Part shown: one piece after another, positions 9,640 to 17,752 of the stretch
Numbering within the stretch: the stretch's first letter is position 1
Layout of the letters: every line of letters starts with the position of its first letter
Source of the DNA: Glycomyces amatae
GTDB lineage: Bacteria > Actinomycetota > Actinomycetes > Mycobacteriales > Micromonosporaceae
Assembly: GCF_020991375.1 (NCBI RefSeq)
Contig: NZ_JAJLQZ010000002.1
Coordinates: forward strand, 434,001 to 498,000
Length of the DNA stretch: 64,000 nt
Reading direction: 5' to 3'
Made by a program: the position numbers and the translations under genes
Notes under the pieces: generated by a model
Database searches by the model: none
Told to the model about the DNA's origin: nothing
Seen by the model: only the letters and a program-made list of their open reading frames with translations

Positions 9640-10133
9640 GCGGTCTCGCGCTCGGCGAGCCGTTTCAGGTTCAGCAGTTGGCGGCGGGCCATCACGAGGT
9701 CGCCGACCGATGCGAACGGCGCGATCCAGCGTCCGCGCGCGGCGACCACCTTGAGCAGCAGCCGCGTCGACTCCCCTTGGGGCACCAGGACGTAGGACAG
9801 GACCGCCCCCATGATCCGGCCCGTCAACTGCACCCCGGGGTCGACCGAGACGATGCGCCCGAGCGGGCGCCCGCCGGAGGCGGTGAACGGCTCGCCCGCG
9901 GCGGGCGGGGGAAGGTCGGCCAGGCGCCGCGGCGAGCGGCGCCCCCGATTGTCGATCAGGTCGTAGGAGTAGGGCGCCAGCCGGATCTGGGACACCCACG
10001 GCCACAGGCGATCGGGAGTGACCTCGACGGTGGTGCCGCGCCAGGCCTCGAGCACGGGGGCGGCCACGACGTCGTCGCAGGGGAACCGGCGCGCGACCTC
10101 GGCGTCGGTGACGCCCCAGCGGTCGCCGATCAC
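9636..10133 (-). CDS. SRPBCC/START-like hydrophobic ligand protein
   Basis: A 165-residue protein starting at a GTG that overlaps the TetR stop codon (GTGA). The pattern fits a helix-grip fold: TPDRLWPWVSQIRLAPYSYDLIDNRGRRSP, a central LVPQGESTRLLLKV strand, and the terminal helix MARRQLLNLKRLAERE. Similar actinobacterial proteins are annotated as SRPBCC family and are thought to bind small hydrophobic molecules. It is the last gene of an acetyltransferase-TetR-SRPBCC operon, so a role linked to the TetR ligand is possible. Confidence 0.7.
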   Translation of the reverse strand: MIGDRWGVTDAEVARRFPCDDVVAAPVLEAWRGTTVEVTPDRLWPWVSQIRLAPYSYDLIDNRGRRSPRRLADLPPPAAGEPFTASGGRPLGRIVSVDPGVQLTGRIMGAVLSYVLVPQGESTRLLLKVVAARGRWIAPFASVGDLVMARRQLLNLKRLAERETA

Positions 10134-10714
10134 CGCTCGGCCCCGCCGGTCCGCGCGGGCGGGACGATCCGGCGCACCGCTTCGGCCACGATCGCGGGGT
10201 CGTGCGGTTCGGTGTCGAGCGCGCGGTGGATGGTCAGGCCCTCGATGAGGGCGTCGACCATGCGCGCGGTGGCCGGGTCGAAATGCCGCTCCAGCGCCGC
10301 GCGGCTGCGCGCCATCCAGGCGTTCGTCAGCTCCCGGAACGCGGGCTCGCGCGCGGCGAGGGTGTACAGCTCGTGCGTGAGCACGAGGCTGCGCCGATCG
10401 TCGAAGACCGTGTCGGTGATGATCGCGACGACGGCGCGCTCGGCCGCCTCGGGGCCGTCGGCCGCGGCCATGGCCGCTTCGAACCCGTCGCCGACGGACG
10501 CGGCGAAGCGCGCGAACGCCTCCCGGAGCAGCTGGTCCATGCCGGAGAAGTGGTAGGTCATCGAGCCGAGGGGGACGTCCGCCGCGGCGGCGACCCGGCG
10601 GTGCGAGGTGCCCGCGACCCCCGACTCGGCGATCACGTCGAGGCACGCGTCGATGATCCGGTCCCTGCGGTCGGGGTCGAAGCGGCGCCCGGCGGGCGGG
10701 GACTCGTCAGGCAT
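10130..10714 (-). CDS. TetR family transcriptional regulator
   Basis: A 194-residue regulator. The HTH lies at about residues 15-60 (RDRIIDACLDVIAESGVAGTSHRRVAAAADVPLGSMTYHF), followed by a mostly helical ligand domain. The start ATG 10714 overlaps the end of the acetyltransferase gene by eight bases; an in-frame GTG at 10729 is the alternative. It is sandwiched between an acetyltransferase and an SRPBCC gene, all translationally coupled. The two tandem palindromes at 11307-11343, before the operon's first gene, are its likely binding sites, so it would control itself and the divergent MFS gene. Confidence 0.85.
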   Translation of the reverse strand: MPDESPPAGRRFDPDRRDRIIDACLDVIAESGVAGTSHRRVAAAADVPLGSMTYHFSGMDQLLREAFARFAASVGDGFEAAMAAADGPEAAERAVVAIITDTVFDDRRSLVLTHELYTLAAREPAFRELTNAWMARSRAALERHFDPATARMVDALIEGLTIHRALDTEPHDPAIVAEAVRRIVPPARTGGAER

Positions 10715-11306
10715 CGGCCTCCTCGACACTGCGGATCACGCGGGCCGGAACGCCCGCGGCGACGACGTTCGCGGGGAGGTCGCGGGTGACGACCGAGCCC
10801 GCGCCGACCACCGTATTCTCCCCTATGGAGACGCCGGGGCAGACGACGGCCCCGCCGCCGATCCACACGTTGTCGCCGATCGTGATCGGCTGCGCCGCTT
10901 CGAGCTTGTCGCGCCGCGGGCCCGGCGCGATCGGGTGGGTCGGAGTCAGCAGCTGCACGTTGGGGCCGATCTGGCAGTCCTCGCCGATGGTGATCGCGGC
11001 GACGTCGAGCGCCACGAGGCCGAAGTTGGCGAAGGAGCGGGCGCCGATGCGGATGTTGGAGCCGTAGTCGACGTGGAACGGCGGGCGGATGAACACGTCC
11101 TCCCCCAGTTCGCCGAGGAGTTCGGCCAGGTGCCCCCGGGCGGCGTCGTAGTCCTCGGCGAAGGCGGCGGCGTACCGCGCGGACAGGACGGCGGCGCGGC
11201 GCAGGAGCGCGCCGAGTTCGGGGTCGTCGACGATGTAGTAGTCCCCGGCGAGCATCCGCTCGCGCATCGTGCGGTCGTCGCCCGCGAAGTGGTCGGCAGC
11301 AGTCAT
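10707..11306 (-). CDS. Sugar O-acetyltransferase (maltose/galactoside acetyltransferase type)
   Basis: A 199-residue left-handed beta-helix acyltransferase. The N-terminal helical cap ERMLAGDYYIVDDPEL is typical of maltose O-acetyltransferases. The hexapeptide repeats run from about residue 75 (IRIGARSFANFGLV) to 180 (PGVSIGENTVVGAGSVVTRDLPANVVAAGVPARVI). The catalytic His is probably the one in TPTHPIAPG. It transfers acetyl from acetyl-CoA to a sugar hydroxyl. ATG 11306 directly abuts the operator at 11307, so the transcript has almost no leader. It is the first gene of a three-gene operon with TetR. Confidence 0.85.
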   Translation of the reverse strand: MTAADHFAGDDRTMRERMLAGDYYIVDDPELGALLRRAAVLSARYAAAFAEDYDAARGHLAELLGELGEDVFIRPPFHVDYGSNIRIGARSFANFGLVALDVAAITIGEDCQIGPNVQLLTPTHPIAPGPRRDKLEAAQPITIGDNVWIGGGAVVCPGVSIGENTVVGAGSVVTRDLPANVVAAGVPARVIRSVEEADA

Positions 11307-11343
11307 GTGTACGATCGTACACTTTCGGTGTACGGTCGTGCGC
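11307..11343. promoter_or_regulatory. Twin TetR operators filling a 37-bp divergent intergenic space
   Basis: A perfect 16-bp palindrome GTGTACGATCGTACAC (11307-11322) is followed 21 bp on by GTGTACGGTCGTGCGC (11328-11343), identical at 13 of 16 positions. Together they occupy nearly the whole gap between ATG 11306 (minus) and ATG 11344 (plus). Binding here would block both promoters. Confidence 0.75.
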
Positions 11344-12579
11344 ATGACAGTTGACGCCCCGACGCGGCCGACTCCGGAACTGCGGCACGCCAGGGTCGCG
11401 GTCGCGGCCCTGTTCCTCACCAACGGCGCCCTCTTCGCCAACCTCGTGCCCCGCTTCCCCGAGATCAAGGACGGCCTCGGCCTCGACAACACCGCGTACG
11501 GCCTGGTCACCGCCGCGTTCCCGGCCGGGGCGATCGTGGTGGGCCTGGCGGCCGCCTGGATGATCCGGCGCTTCGGCTCGGCGCGGGCCGCGGTCGCCTC
11601 GACCGTGCTCACCGCGCTGGCGCTGTTCGCCGCGGTCCTGGTGGACGACGCGTTCGCCCTGGCCGGGCTGCTGTTCGCGGCGGGGGCCGCGGACGCGGTC
11701 ACCGACGTCGCGCAGAACGCCCACGGCCTGCGCGTGCAGCGCGGGTACCGGCGCTCGATCATCAACTCGTTCCACGCGCTGTGGTCGATCGGCGCGGTCG
11801 CCGGCGGCGCGATGGCGGCGGGCGCGATCGCGCTCGACCTGTCGACGGGCGCGCACCTGGGCGCGACGGGGGCGCTGTGGTCGCTCGCCGCGATCGTCGC
11901 GCTCCGGTACTGCCTGCCCGGCCGCGATGACGAGGGCGCGACCGAACCCGAAGGAGGCCTTGCCGTCTCGAGGCGGCCGGTGATCGGCGTGCGCACGGTG
12001 CTCGTGCTCACGGCGCTGGTGGCCGTCGCGATCGGCGGCACGGTCGTGGAGAACGTCGGCAGCACCTGGGCGGCGCTGTTCCTCGCGGAGGACCTGGGCG
12101 CCCCCGCGACCCTGGCCGCCACCGGGTTCATCGCCATGGTCGGCGCGCAGTTCGTCGGCCGGCTCATCGGCGACCGCCTCGTGGACCGCTTCGGCCAGCG
12201 CGGGGTCGCCCGCGCGGGCGGCGTCCTCATCGCGGTCGGCATGGGCCTGGCGCTCGCGTTCCCGACGGTGCCCGGCGCCGTGGCGGGCTTCGCCGCGGCG
12301 GGGCTCGGCAGCGCGACGCTGGTCCCGGCCGCGATGCACGAGGCCGACGAACTGCCCGGCCTGCGGGCCGGGACGGGCCTGACGGTGGTCTCCTGGCTCA
12401 TGCGGCTCGGGTTCCTGCTGACGCCGCCGCTGGTGGGGCTGGTCGCCGACGCGGCGGGCCTGCGCGCGGGCCTGCTGGCCGTCCCGATCGCGGGGGTGAC
12501 GGTGGTGCTGCTGGCCGGGGTCCTCCAGGTCCGGCGCGAGACGGTGGCGCCGGTCGCGGTGCGGCAGCCGGTCGGCTAG
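11344..12579 (+). CDS. MFS transporter
   Basis: A 411-residue protein with about twelve membrane segments (for example ARVAVAALFLTNGALFANL at the N-terminus and GLTVVSWLMRLGFLLTPPLVGLV near the C-terminus). The internal motif VGRLIGDRLVDRFGQRGVAR between segments 8 and 9 is an MFS loop signature. Layout resembles YbjJ-type sugar or drug exporters. It is divergent from the acetyltransferase-TetR operon over the twin operators, so it is probably the export arm of that TetR circuit. The start at 11344 would give a transcript with little or no leader. Confidence 0.85.
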   Translation: MTVDAPTRPTPELRHARVAVAALFLTNGALFANLVPRFPEIKDGLGLDNTAYGLVTAAFPAGAIVVGLAAAWMIRRFGSARAAVASTVLTALALFAAVLVDDAFALAGLLFAAGAADAVTDVAQNAHGLRVQRGYRRSIINSFHALWSIGAVAGGAMAAGAIALDLSTGAHLGATGALWSLAAIVALRYCLPGRDDEGATEPEGGLAVSRRPVIGVRTVLVLTALVAVAIGGTVVENVGSTWAALFLAEDLGAPATLAATGFIAMVGAQFVGRLIGDRLVDRFGQRGVARAGGVLIAVGMGLALAFPTVPGAVAGFAAAGLGSATLVPAAMHEADELPGLRAGTGLTVVSWLMRLGFLLTPPLVGLVADAAGLRAGLLAVPIAGVTVVLLAGVLQVRRETVAPVAVRQPVG

Positions 12580-12638
12580 GTTTCATGACCCGGGTGGGGC
12601 CGCACCCGAGGCCGTCCGTCCGCTCGGGAGGCGGAGGG

Positions 12639-12671
12639 AAGCCCGGCCGCCGGGGTGGTGACCGGGCTTTT
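12639..12671 (+). terminator. Intrinsic terminator after the MFS gene
   Basis: AAGCCCGG and CCGGGCTT flank a GC-rich loop and are followed by TTTTC, 60 bases after the MFS stop. Confidence 0.7.
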
Positions 12672-12743
12672 CGACGACGCGGTGAGCGGCCCCGGGTGGC
12701 GGCGGGCCGGATGCGGGCCGGCCGGGTCATGGGGCGCGGCTTA

Positions 12744-12776
12744 GGCCCGGCCGGACCCGCGGGGTCCGGCCGGGCC
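12744..12776. terminator. Strong GC hairpin between convergent genes
   Basis: GGCCCGGCCGGACC pairs with GGTCCGGCCGGGCC around a five-base loop (CGCGG). It lies eight bases before the end of the NmrA-type gene and has no T tract, so termination is an inference. Confidence 0.55.
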
Positions 12777-12783
12777 GGTCGGC

Positions 12784-13641
12784 TCAGCCCTTCGCCCAGG
12801 CGCCTTCGGCGGCGGCGCGGGCCGCCCAGTCGGCGAAGGCCACCGGCGGGCGGCCGAGGACCCGCTCGACGCCGTCGGCGACATCGGCGATCCTGCCTTC
12901 GCGCATCACCTGGAACATCACGTTGAGGAACGCGATCAGCGGCTCGGGCAGGCCCGCGGAGCGCATCCCGGCGTCGTGCTCCTCGGCGCTCTCGGTCCGG
13001 AAGGCGACCGGAATGCCGGAGGCCTTGGCGATGATGTCGACGACCTCGGCGAAGGAGAGGGCCTCCGGTCCGCTCAGTTCGTAGACCTTGCCGTGGTGGC
13101 CGTCCTCGGTCAGGACCGCGGCGGCGACGGCCGCGATGTCGTCGGCGTCGATGGAGGGCTCCACGACGCCCTCGACCGGCAGCGCCAGCTCCCCGGCGAG
13201 GATCGCGCCCCGGTAGTCGCCCTCGCTGAAGTTCTGGTTGAAGTTGTTAGCCTGCAGGACGGTCCATTCGGCGTCCGAGCCCTGGACGGCGTTCTGCGCG
13301 GCGTGCATGCCGATCGCGTCGGGGCCGACGCCCGCCGCCTCGGTGAGGACTTCGATGCGCCGCCCCGACTGGGAGACCAGGCGGCGCGCGCCCGCCGCGA
13401 CGGCCGCGGCGGCGAAGGCCTCGGCCGGGAACGGCTCGTCCGGCGGGATCACGTAGACGGCGGCGACGCCGTCGAGGGCCGCGGCCCAGGTGGACTCGTC
13501 GTGCCAGTCGAAGGGGATCGCGGTGCTGCGAGAGACGCCGCGCACGTCGTGCCCGGCGGCGGTGAGACGGGCGGTGAGGCGGCGGCCGACCTTGCCGGTG
13601 GCGCCGGTGACGAGGATGGTGTCCGTGGTTTCGATGCTCAT
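12784..13641 (-). CDS. NmrA-like NAD(P)-binding protein
   Basis: A 285-residue Rossmann protein. The dinucleotide motif is at the N-terminus (ILVTGATGKVGRRLTARL), and the pattern PFDWHDESTWAAALDGVAAVYVIPP followed by SQSGRRIEVL and WTVLQANNFNQNF is that of the NmrA/atypical SDR group, which sense or reduce with NAD(P)H. There is no classical YxxxK pair, in keeping with the atypical group. AGGGGAC precedes the ATG and a TTGACT lies upstream. It stands alone; the substrate is unknown. Confidence 0.85.
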   Translation of the reverse strand: MSIETTDTILVTGATGKVGRRLTARLTAAGHDVRGVSRSTAIPFDWHDESTWAAALDGVAAVYVIPPDEPFPAEAFAAAAVAAGARRLVSQSGRRIEVLTEAAGVGPDAIGMHAAQNAVQGSDAEWTVLQANNFNQNFSEGDYRGAILAGELALPVEGVVEPSIDADDIAAVAAAVLTEDGHHGKVYELSGPEALSFAEVVDIIAKASGIPVAFRTESAEEHDAGMRSAGLPEPLIAFLNVMFQVMREGRIADVADGVERVLGRPPVAFADWAARAAAEGAWAKG

Positions 13642-13709
13642 GTCCCCTAGTCAAGTCGAGAAAGGGCCCCGAGCCCATCGGTGCGACGCCACGATGGATG
13701 CGCGATCGT

Positions 13710-14720
13710 CTACACCGAACCGACCGAAGGCTGCGCGTCACCGCCTTCGGCCTCCCGCGCCGCCTCCTCGGGGTCGGCGGCCGCGGCGTAGCGTTCGGCG
13801 AGTCGGCGCAGGAGGTCCCGCAGTTCGGGCGGGCTCTCGACGGTGAACGGCGTGTCGAGAGCGCTGAGGTGGTTCACCAGGTCCCGCAGGGAGTCGCTGC
13901 CGGTGCGCAGCAGGCACTCCCCATCGGACACGGGTTCGATGAGGCCGCTGCCGGGCGGCAGGGCCTCCGCGGCGGCCTCGGCGGACATCGGCAGCCGGAT
14001 GACCGCCCGGTGCGCCCACGCGGTCTGGCCGATGCCCCGCAGGACGTGCGCGACGGCCTCCTCCGGGGGCTCCCTCGGGGTGAAGCGGGGACCGTTCGGA
14101 GTGCGGAGGCGCACGCGGTCCACGCGGAAGGTCCGCCAGTCGCCCCGGTCGGCGTCCCAGGCGAGCAGGTACCAGCGCCGTCCGGTGTAGACCAGGCGGT
14201 GCGGTTCGGCGCGCCGCCGCGTCTCCTCCCCCGCCCGGTCCAGGTAGTCGAACCGCAGCTGCTCGCGGCGGTGCACCGCCTCGGCGATCGCGGCCAGGAC
14301 CGCGGGGGGCACGGTCGGGCCCGCCGCGGCGGCCGAGGCCGTGGCCGAGCGCAGCGCGTCGATGCGGCGGCGCAGGCGCGAGGGCATCGTCTGCTCCAGT
14401 TTCACCAGCGCCCGCAGCGAGGTCTCCTCGATGCCGGCGACGGTGCCCGAGGCCGCCGCGCGCAGGCCCACGGCCACGGCGATCGCCTCCTCGTCGTCGA
14501 GGAGCAGCGGCGGCAGGGCGCTGCCCGCCTCGAGGCGGTACCCGCCCGCGGCGCCGGGCACCGACCGGACGCGGTAGCCGAGGCGGCGCAGGCGGTCGAT
14601 GTCGCTGCGCACGGTCCGGGTCGTCACGTCCAGGCGCTCGGCCAGCGCCGCGCCCGTCCAGTCGCGCTGCGCCTGCAAGAGGGCGAGGACGCGCAGCAGC
14701 CGCGCCGAGGTCTCCAGCAT
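13710..14720 (-). CDS. WYL-domain transcriptional regulator (YafY type)
   Basis: A 336-residue regulator. The N-terminal HTH (residues about 1-60: LLRVLALLQAQRDWTGAALAERLDVTTRTVRSDIDRLRRLGY) is of the HTH_11/DeoR kind. The WYL segment is at about 160-230 (LRFDYLDRAGEE, PHRLVYTGRRWYLLAWDADRGDWRTFRVDRV), followed by a WCX tail. WYL proteins bind nucleic acid or nucleotide ligands. It is divergent from the VOC gene at 14806, with an inverted repeat between them, so it probably controls that gene and itself. Confidence 0.9.
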   Translation of the reverse strand: MLETSARLLRVLALLQAQRDWTGAALAERLDVTTRTVRSDIDRLRRLGYRVRSVPGAAGGYRLEAGSALPPLLLDDEEAIAVAVGLRAAASGTVAGIEETSLRALVKLEQTMPSRLRRRIDALRSATASAAAAGPTVPPAVLAAIAEAVHRREQLRFDYLDRAGEETRRRAEPHRLVYTGRRWYLLAWDADRGDWRTFRVDRVRLRTPNGPRFTPREPPEEAVAHVLRGIGQTAWAHRAVIRLPMSAEAAAEALPPGSGLIEPVSDGECLLRTGSDSLRDLVNHLSALDTPFTVESPPELRDLLRRLAERYAAAADPEEAAREAEGGDAQPSVGSV

Positions 14721-14741
14721 TCACCGATTCTCGCATCGATC

Positions 14742-14760
14742 GCGGAAGCGGATCTTCCGC
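14742..14760. promoter_or_regulatory. Inverted repeat GCGGAAG-N5-CTTCCGC
   Basis: Perfect seven-base arms in the 85-bp space between the WYL regulator and the VOC gene; the likely operator of the WYL protein. Confidence 0.55.
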
Positions 14761-14805
14761 AACGGCCCCTACCTTGGGGGCGACCACGAGAGATGAGGAG
14801 CCGCC

Positions 14806-15210
14806 ATGATGCGGGGATTCGCGACCATCACCTATTTCGCCGACGACCTGGACGCGGCCGAGGCCTGGTACACCGAGCTGCTCGGCCTGCCGCCCTACTT
14901 CGAGGTGCCCGGCGGTTACGTCGAGTTCCGCTTCGGCGACCACTCGCAGGAGCTGGGGATCATCGAGGGCGGCTGGGCGCCCCACGACATGGGCGCCGCG
15001 CCGGGCGGGCAGATCGCCTACTGGCACGTGGACGACCTCGACGCGGCGATCGCGCGCCTCGCCTCCTTGGGCGCGAAGGAGTACGAGCCGAAGACCGTGC
15101 GCGGGCCGGGGTTCGTGACCGCGTCCTTCGTGGACCCGTTCGGGAACGTCCTCGGCGTCATGTACAACCAGCACTACCTCGACGTGCTCGCCGGGCGGGA
15201 GGCGCCGTGA
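14806..15210 (+). CDS. VOC family protein (glyoxalase/bleomycin-resistance fold)
   Basis: A 134-residue single VOC domain. The fold is visible as FATITYFADDLDAAEAWYTELLGLPPYFEV, a GGYVEFRFGDHSQELGII strand, IAYWHVDDLDAAIARLASLGAKEY, and FVTASFVDPFGNVLGVMYN at the end, where the terminal VDPFGN is diagnostic. The first ATG of ATGATG follows GAGGAG. It may be an enzyme or a drug-binding protein. The neighbouring WYL regulator suggests inducible expression. Confidence 0.85.
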   Translation: MMRGFATITYFADDLDAAEAWYTELLGLPPYFEVPGGYVEFRFGDHSQELGIIEGGWAPHDMGAAPGGQIAYWHVDDLDAAIARLASLGAKEYEPKTVRGPGFVTASFVDPFGNVLGVMYNQHYLDVLAGREAP

Positions 15211-15317
15211 CCGTGCTCGCGTACGCGTAGCGGCCCGTCGGCGCCGCGGCCCGGGCCCGGTCCCGGGCCGCGCGGGCCCGGCGGCGATGATGGCGGGGCC
15301 CGCGCAGAGGAGGAAGC

Positions 15318-16478
15318 ATGAACGCACCCGGACAGGCCCGGCGGCCCCAGACGACGATCTTCACGCAGATGTCGGCGCTCGCGCAGGAGCACGGCGCGGT
15401 GAACCTCGGCCAGGGGTTCCCCGACGAGTCGGGGCCGGCGCACATCGTCGAGGCCGCCGCGGCCGCCATGCGCGAGGGCCGGAACCAGTACCCGCCGATG
15501 CCCGGCATTCCCGAACTGCGCCAAGCGATCAGCGCGCACCAGCGCCACTGGTACGGGCTCGAGCCCGACCCGGGCGAGGGCGTCGTCGTCACCGCGGGGG
15601 CCACCGAGGCGATCGCGGCCTCGATGCTCGCGCTGGTCGAACCGGGCGACGAGGTGATCGCGTTCGAGCCGTTCTACGACTCGTACAAGGCGAGCGTGGA
15701 GCTGGCCGGAGGCGTCATCGTGCCGGTGCGGCTGGAGGCCCCGGGGTACCGGCCCGACCTGGACCGGCTGCGGGCGTCGGTCACCGAGCGGACCCGGGTG
15801 CTGCTGGTCAACTCGCCGCACAACCCCACCGGCACCGTGTTCACCCGCGAGGAGCTCGAGGCCGTCGCCGCGGTCGCGGTCGAGCGGGACCTCGTGGTGG
15901 TGACCGACGAGGTGTACGAGCACCTCGTCTTCGACGGGCGCGAGCACGTGCCGCTCGCCGGGTTCGCGGGGATGTGGGACCGGACGGTGACGATCGGCTC
16001 GGCCGGGAAGACCTTCTCGCTGACGGGCTGGAAGATCGGCTGGGCCTCGGGGCCCGCGCACCTGGTCGACCGGGTGAAGGCGGTGAAGCAGTACCTGTCG
16101 TTCGCGTCCGGCACGCCGTTCCAGCACGGGATCGCGACCGCGCTGTCCATCGGGGACGAGTACTACCGGGAGCTGGCCGCGGGCTACGAGCGGCGCCGGG
16201 ACCTCATGGTCGCGGGGCTCGCCGGCATCGGGTTCTCCGTGCGCGAACCGGAGGGCACGTACTTCGTGACGACCGGGATCGAACCGCTCGGGTACGGCGA
16301 CGGCATGGCGTTCTGCCTCGAGCTGCCCGAGCGGTGCGGGGTCGTGGCCGTCCCGACGCAGGTGTTCTACGCGGACGGGGAGACCGCGCGCCCGGAGGTC
16401 CGGTTCGCGTTCTGCAAGCCGGTCGCGGTGATCGAGGAGGGCCTGGAGCGGCTCCGCCGGGGGCTGGGGCGCGGGTGA
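15318..16478 (+). CDS. PLP-dependent class I/II aminotransferase
   Basis: A 386-residue fold-type I aminotransferase. Recognisable parts are VNLGQGFPDESGP, NQYPPMPGIPELRQAI, VLLVNSPHNPTGTVF (substrate Asn), VVTDEVYEHLVFDG and the PLP lysine in IGSAGKTFSLTGWKIGW. The C-terminal VRFAFCKP carries the substrate-carboxylate Arg. The form is closest to kynurenine/methionine aminotransferases (KAT/MtnE-like), but the true amino acid cannot be set by eye. GGAGG precedes the ATG. No obvious operon partner. Confidence 0.9.
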   Translation: MNAPGQARRPQTTIFTQMSALAQEHGAVNLGQGFPDESGPAHIVEAAAAAMREGRNQYPPMPGIPELRQAISAHQRHWYGLEPDPGEGVVVTAGATEAIAASMLALVEPGDEVIAFEPFYDSYKASVELAGGVIVPVRLEAPGYRPDLDRLRASVTERTRVLLVNSPHNPTGTVFTREELEAVAAVAVERDLVVVTDEVYEHLVFDGREHVPLAGFAGMWDRTVTIGSAGKTFSLTGWKIGWASGPAHLVDRVKAVKQYLSFASGTPFQHGIATALSIGDEYYRELAAGYERRRDLMVAGLAGIGFSVREPEGTYFVTTGIEPLGYGDGMAFCLELPERCGVVAVPTQVFYADGETARPEVRFAFCKPVAVIEEGLERLRRGLGRG

Positions 16479-16584
16479 GGCGGGCCGGGGCCCGATGTCC
16501 GCGCCGATCCGGCCGGCCGCGAGGCCTGCCGCCCGAGCCGTCCGCGTGCCCGCCCGCCGCCGGGGCGCGCCCGGGCGCGGACGG

Positions 16585-16590
16585 TAGGGT
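16585..16590 (+). promoter_or_regulatory. -10 element TAGGGT for a leaderless upstream peptide
   Basis: TAGGGT fits the actinobacterial TANNNT consensus and ends seven bases before the A of ATG 16598, so transcription would start at or next to the start codon. No clear -35 is seen. Confidence 0.45.
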
Positions 16591-16597
16591 GGCTCGC

Positions 16598-16633
16598 ATG
16601 CCGCTCGGATTCCTGCCCCCGCCCGCCGTTTAA
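16598..16633 (+). CDS. Probable leaderless regulatory peptide MPLGFLPPPAV upstream of the EamA gene
   Basis: Eleven codons ending in TAA, beginning where the predicted transcript starts. Three consecutive proline codons (16616-16624) make a classic ribosome-slowing stretch. The last codons lie in a hairpin: GCCCGCC (16621-16627) pairs with GGCGGGC (16634-16640), with GTTTAA, which includes the stop codon, as its loop. The same GCGGGCA (16635-16641) can instead pair with TGCCCGC at 16689-16695, enclosing another hairpin. This looks like translation-controlled RNA switching for the transporter gene 104 bases downstream. No experimental support is visible; it may also be a chance short frame. 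Confidence 0.5.
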   Translation: MPLGFLPPPAV

Positions 16634-16655
16634 GGCGGGCATCTGATCCCATCGC

Positions 16656-16679
16656 CGCGCACCGCGTCGACGGTGCGCG
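16656..16679 (+). promoter_or_regulatory. Leader hairpin upstream of the EamA gene
   Basis: CGCGCACCG (16656-16664) and CGGTGCGCG (16671-16679) form a nine-bp stem with loop CGTCGA. Downstream, GAGAG (16700-16704) can pair with CTCTC (16719-16723), and CTCC (16721-16724) with the ribosome site GGAG (16728-16731), so these two pairings exclude each other. Confidence 0.55.
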
Positions 16680-16736
16680 CTCCGGGCGTGCCCGCAGACG
16701 AGAGCACTCTTTCCGCGACTCTCCTCTGGAGCATGC

Positions 16737-17699
16737 ATGTCCGCTGTCCGACCGATCCTCGGCGCGCCCTCGGTGCGCGGGGCCGCGACCGGGTCCGCCA
16801 CCAAGCGCGGCCTCGCCTACCTCACCGTCACCGGGCTCGCCTGGGGCACCACCGGCGCCGCCGCCGACCTCGTCTACCGCGCCGGGGACCTCGGTCCCGC
16901 GGCCGTCTCGTTCTGGCGCCACCTCGGCGGCCTCGCGCTGCTCCTGGCCTTCGCCGCGATCCGGCCCCGGCGGCCGCGGGCCCGCTCCGCGAGGCCGTTC
17001 CACCGACGCGCCGCACTGCTGGTCGGCGTGGGCGTCGGCATGGCGGTCTTCCAGACCGCGTACTTCGCCGCCGTCGAGGCCACCGGCGTCGCGGCGGCCA
17101 CGCTGCTGACGCTCGGGGCCGGGCCGATCCTCACCGCCGCCGGCGGCCGGGCCCTCCTCGGCGAGCGGCTCGGCCGCGGCGGCCTCGTCGCCGTCGCCGG
17201 GGCCCTCGCCGGGCTCGGGGTCCTGGTGGGGGCCAACGCGCCCGGCGTCATCGAGCCGTCCGGTGCGGCCTATGCGCTGCTGTCGGCCGCGGGGTACGCG
17301 GTCGTGACGCTCCTGGGCCGCCTCACCGGACGCTCCGGCGACGGCGAGGACCCGTTCACGCTGACCATGTGGTCCTTCGGGATCGGCGCGGCCGTGCTGC
17401 TGGCGCCCGCCTGGTTCGAAGGGCTCGCGCCGCAGGGCGGCGACGCGCCGCGGACGGTGCTGATCCTCGGCTACCTCGCGGCGTTCACCACCGCGCTGGC
17501 GTACCCGCTCTACTTCGCGGGCGCCGCCCGCGTGCGGGCCGCGACCGCGTCGGTGATGATGCTCATCGAACCGGTCACCGCCGCGTTCCTGGCGGTGGCG
17601 TTCCTCGGGGAGGCGTTCACGGCCGCGACCGCCGCGGGTTCGCTGATCCTGCTCGGGTCGATCGCGGCGCTGGCCGCGGTGGAGTCGCGGCGGCGGTGA
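16737..17699 (+). CDS. EamA/DMT family transporter
   Basis: A 320-residue ten-segment membrane protein made of two EamA repeats. The first begins LAYLTVTGLAWGTTGAAADLVY and the second AAYALLSAAGYAVVTLLGRLTG; the C-terminal repeat has ASVMMLIEPVTAAFLAVAFLGE, a clear EamA signature. Such proteins export amino acids or other small metabolites. The start at 16737 has GGAG five bases upstream. Expression is probably set by the upstream peptide and hairpins in 16598-16731. Substrate unknown. Confidence 0.9.
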   Translation: MSAVRPILGAPSVRGAATGSATKRGLAYLTVTGLAWGTTGAAADLVYRAGDLGPAAVSFWRHLGGLALLLAFAAIRPRRPRARSARPFHRRAALLVGVGVGMAVFQTAYFAAVEATGVAAATLLTLGAGPILTAAGGRALLGERLGRGGLVAVAGALAGLGVLVGANAPGVIEPSGAAYALLSAAGYAVVTLLGRLTGRSGDGEDPFTLTMWSFGIGAAVLLAPAWFEGLAPQGGDAPRTVLILGYLAAFTTALAYPLYFAGAARVRAATASVMMLIEPVTAAFLAVAFLGEAFTAATAAGSLILLGSIAALAAVESRRR

Positions 17700-17752
17700 G
17701 GCCGCCGGTCGGCTCCGCCGGTACCGGTGGGGCCGGCCGCTCCCGCGGAGGT

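Noticed and set aside
16651-16680. A tRNA or intrinsic terminator at the nine-bp hairpin before the EamA gene
   Set aside because: No tRNA arms, and no T tract follows the stem, so a pure terminator is not supported.
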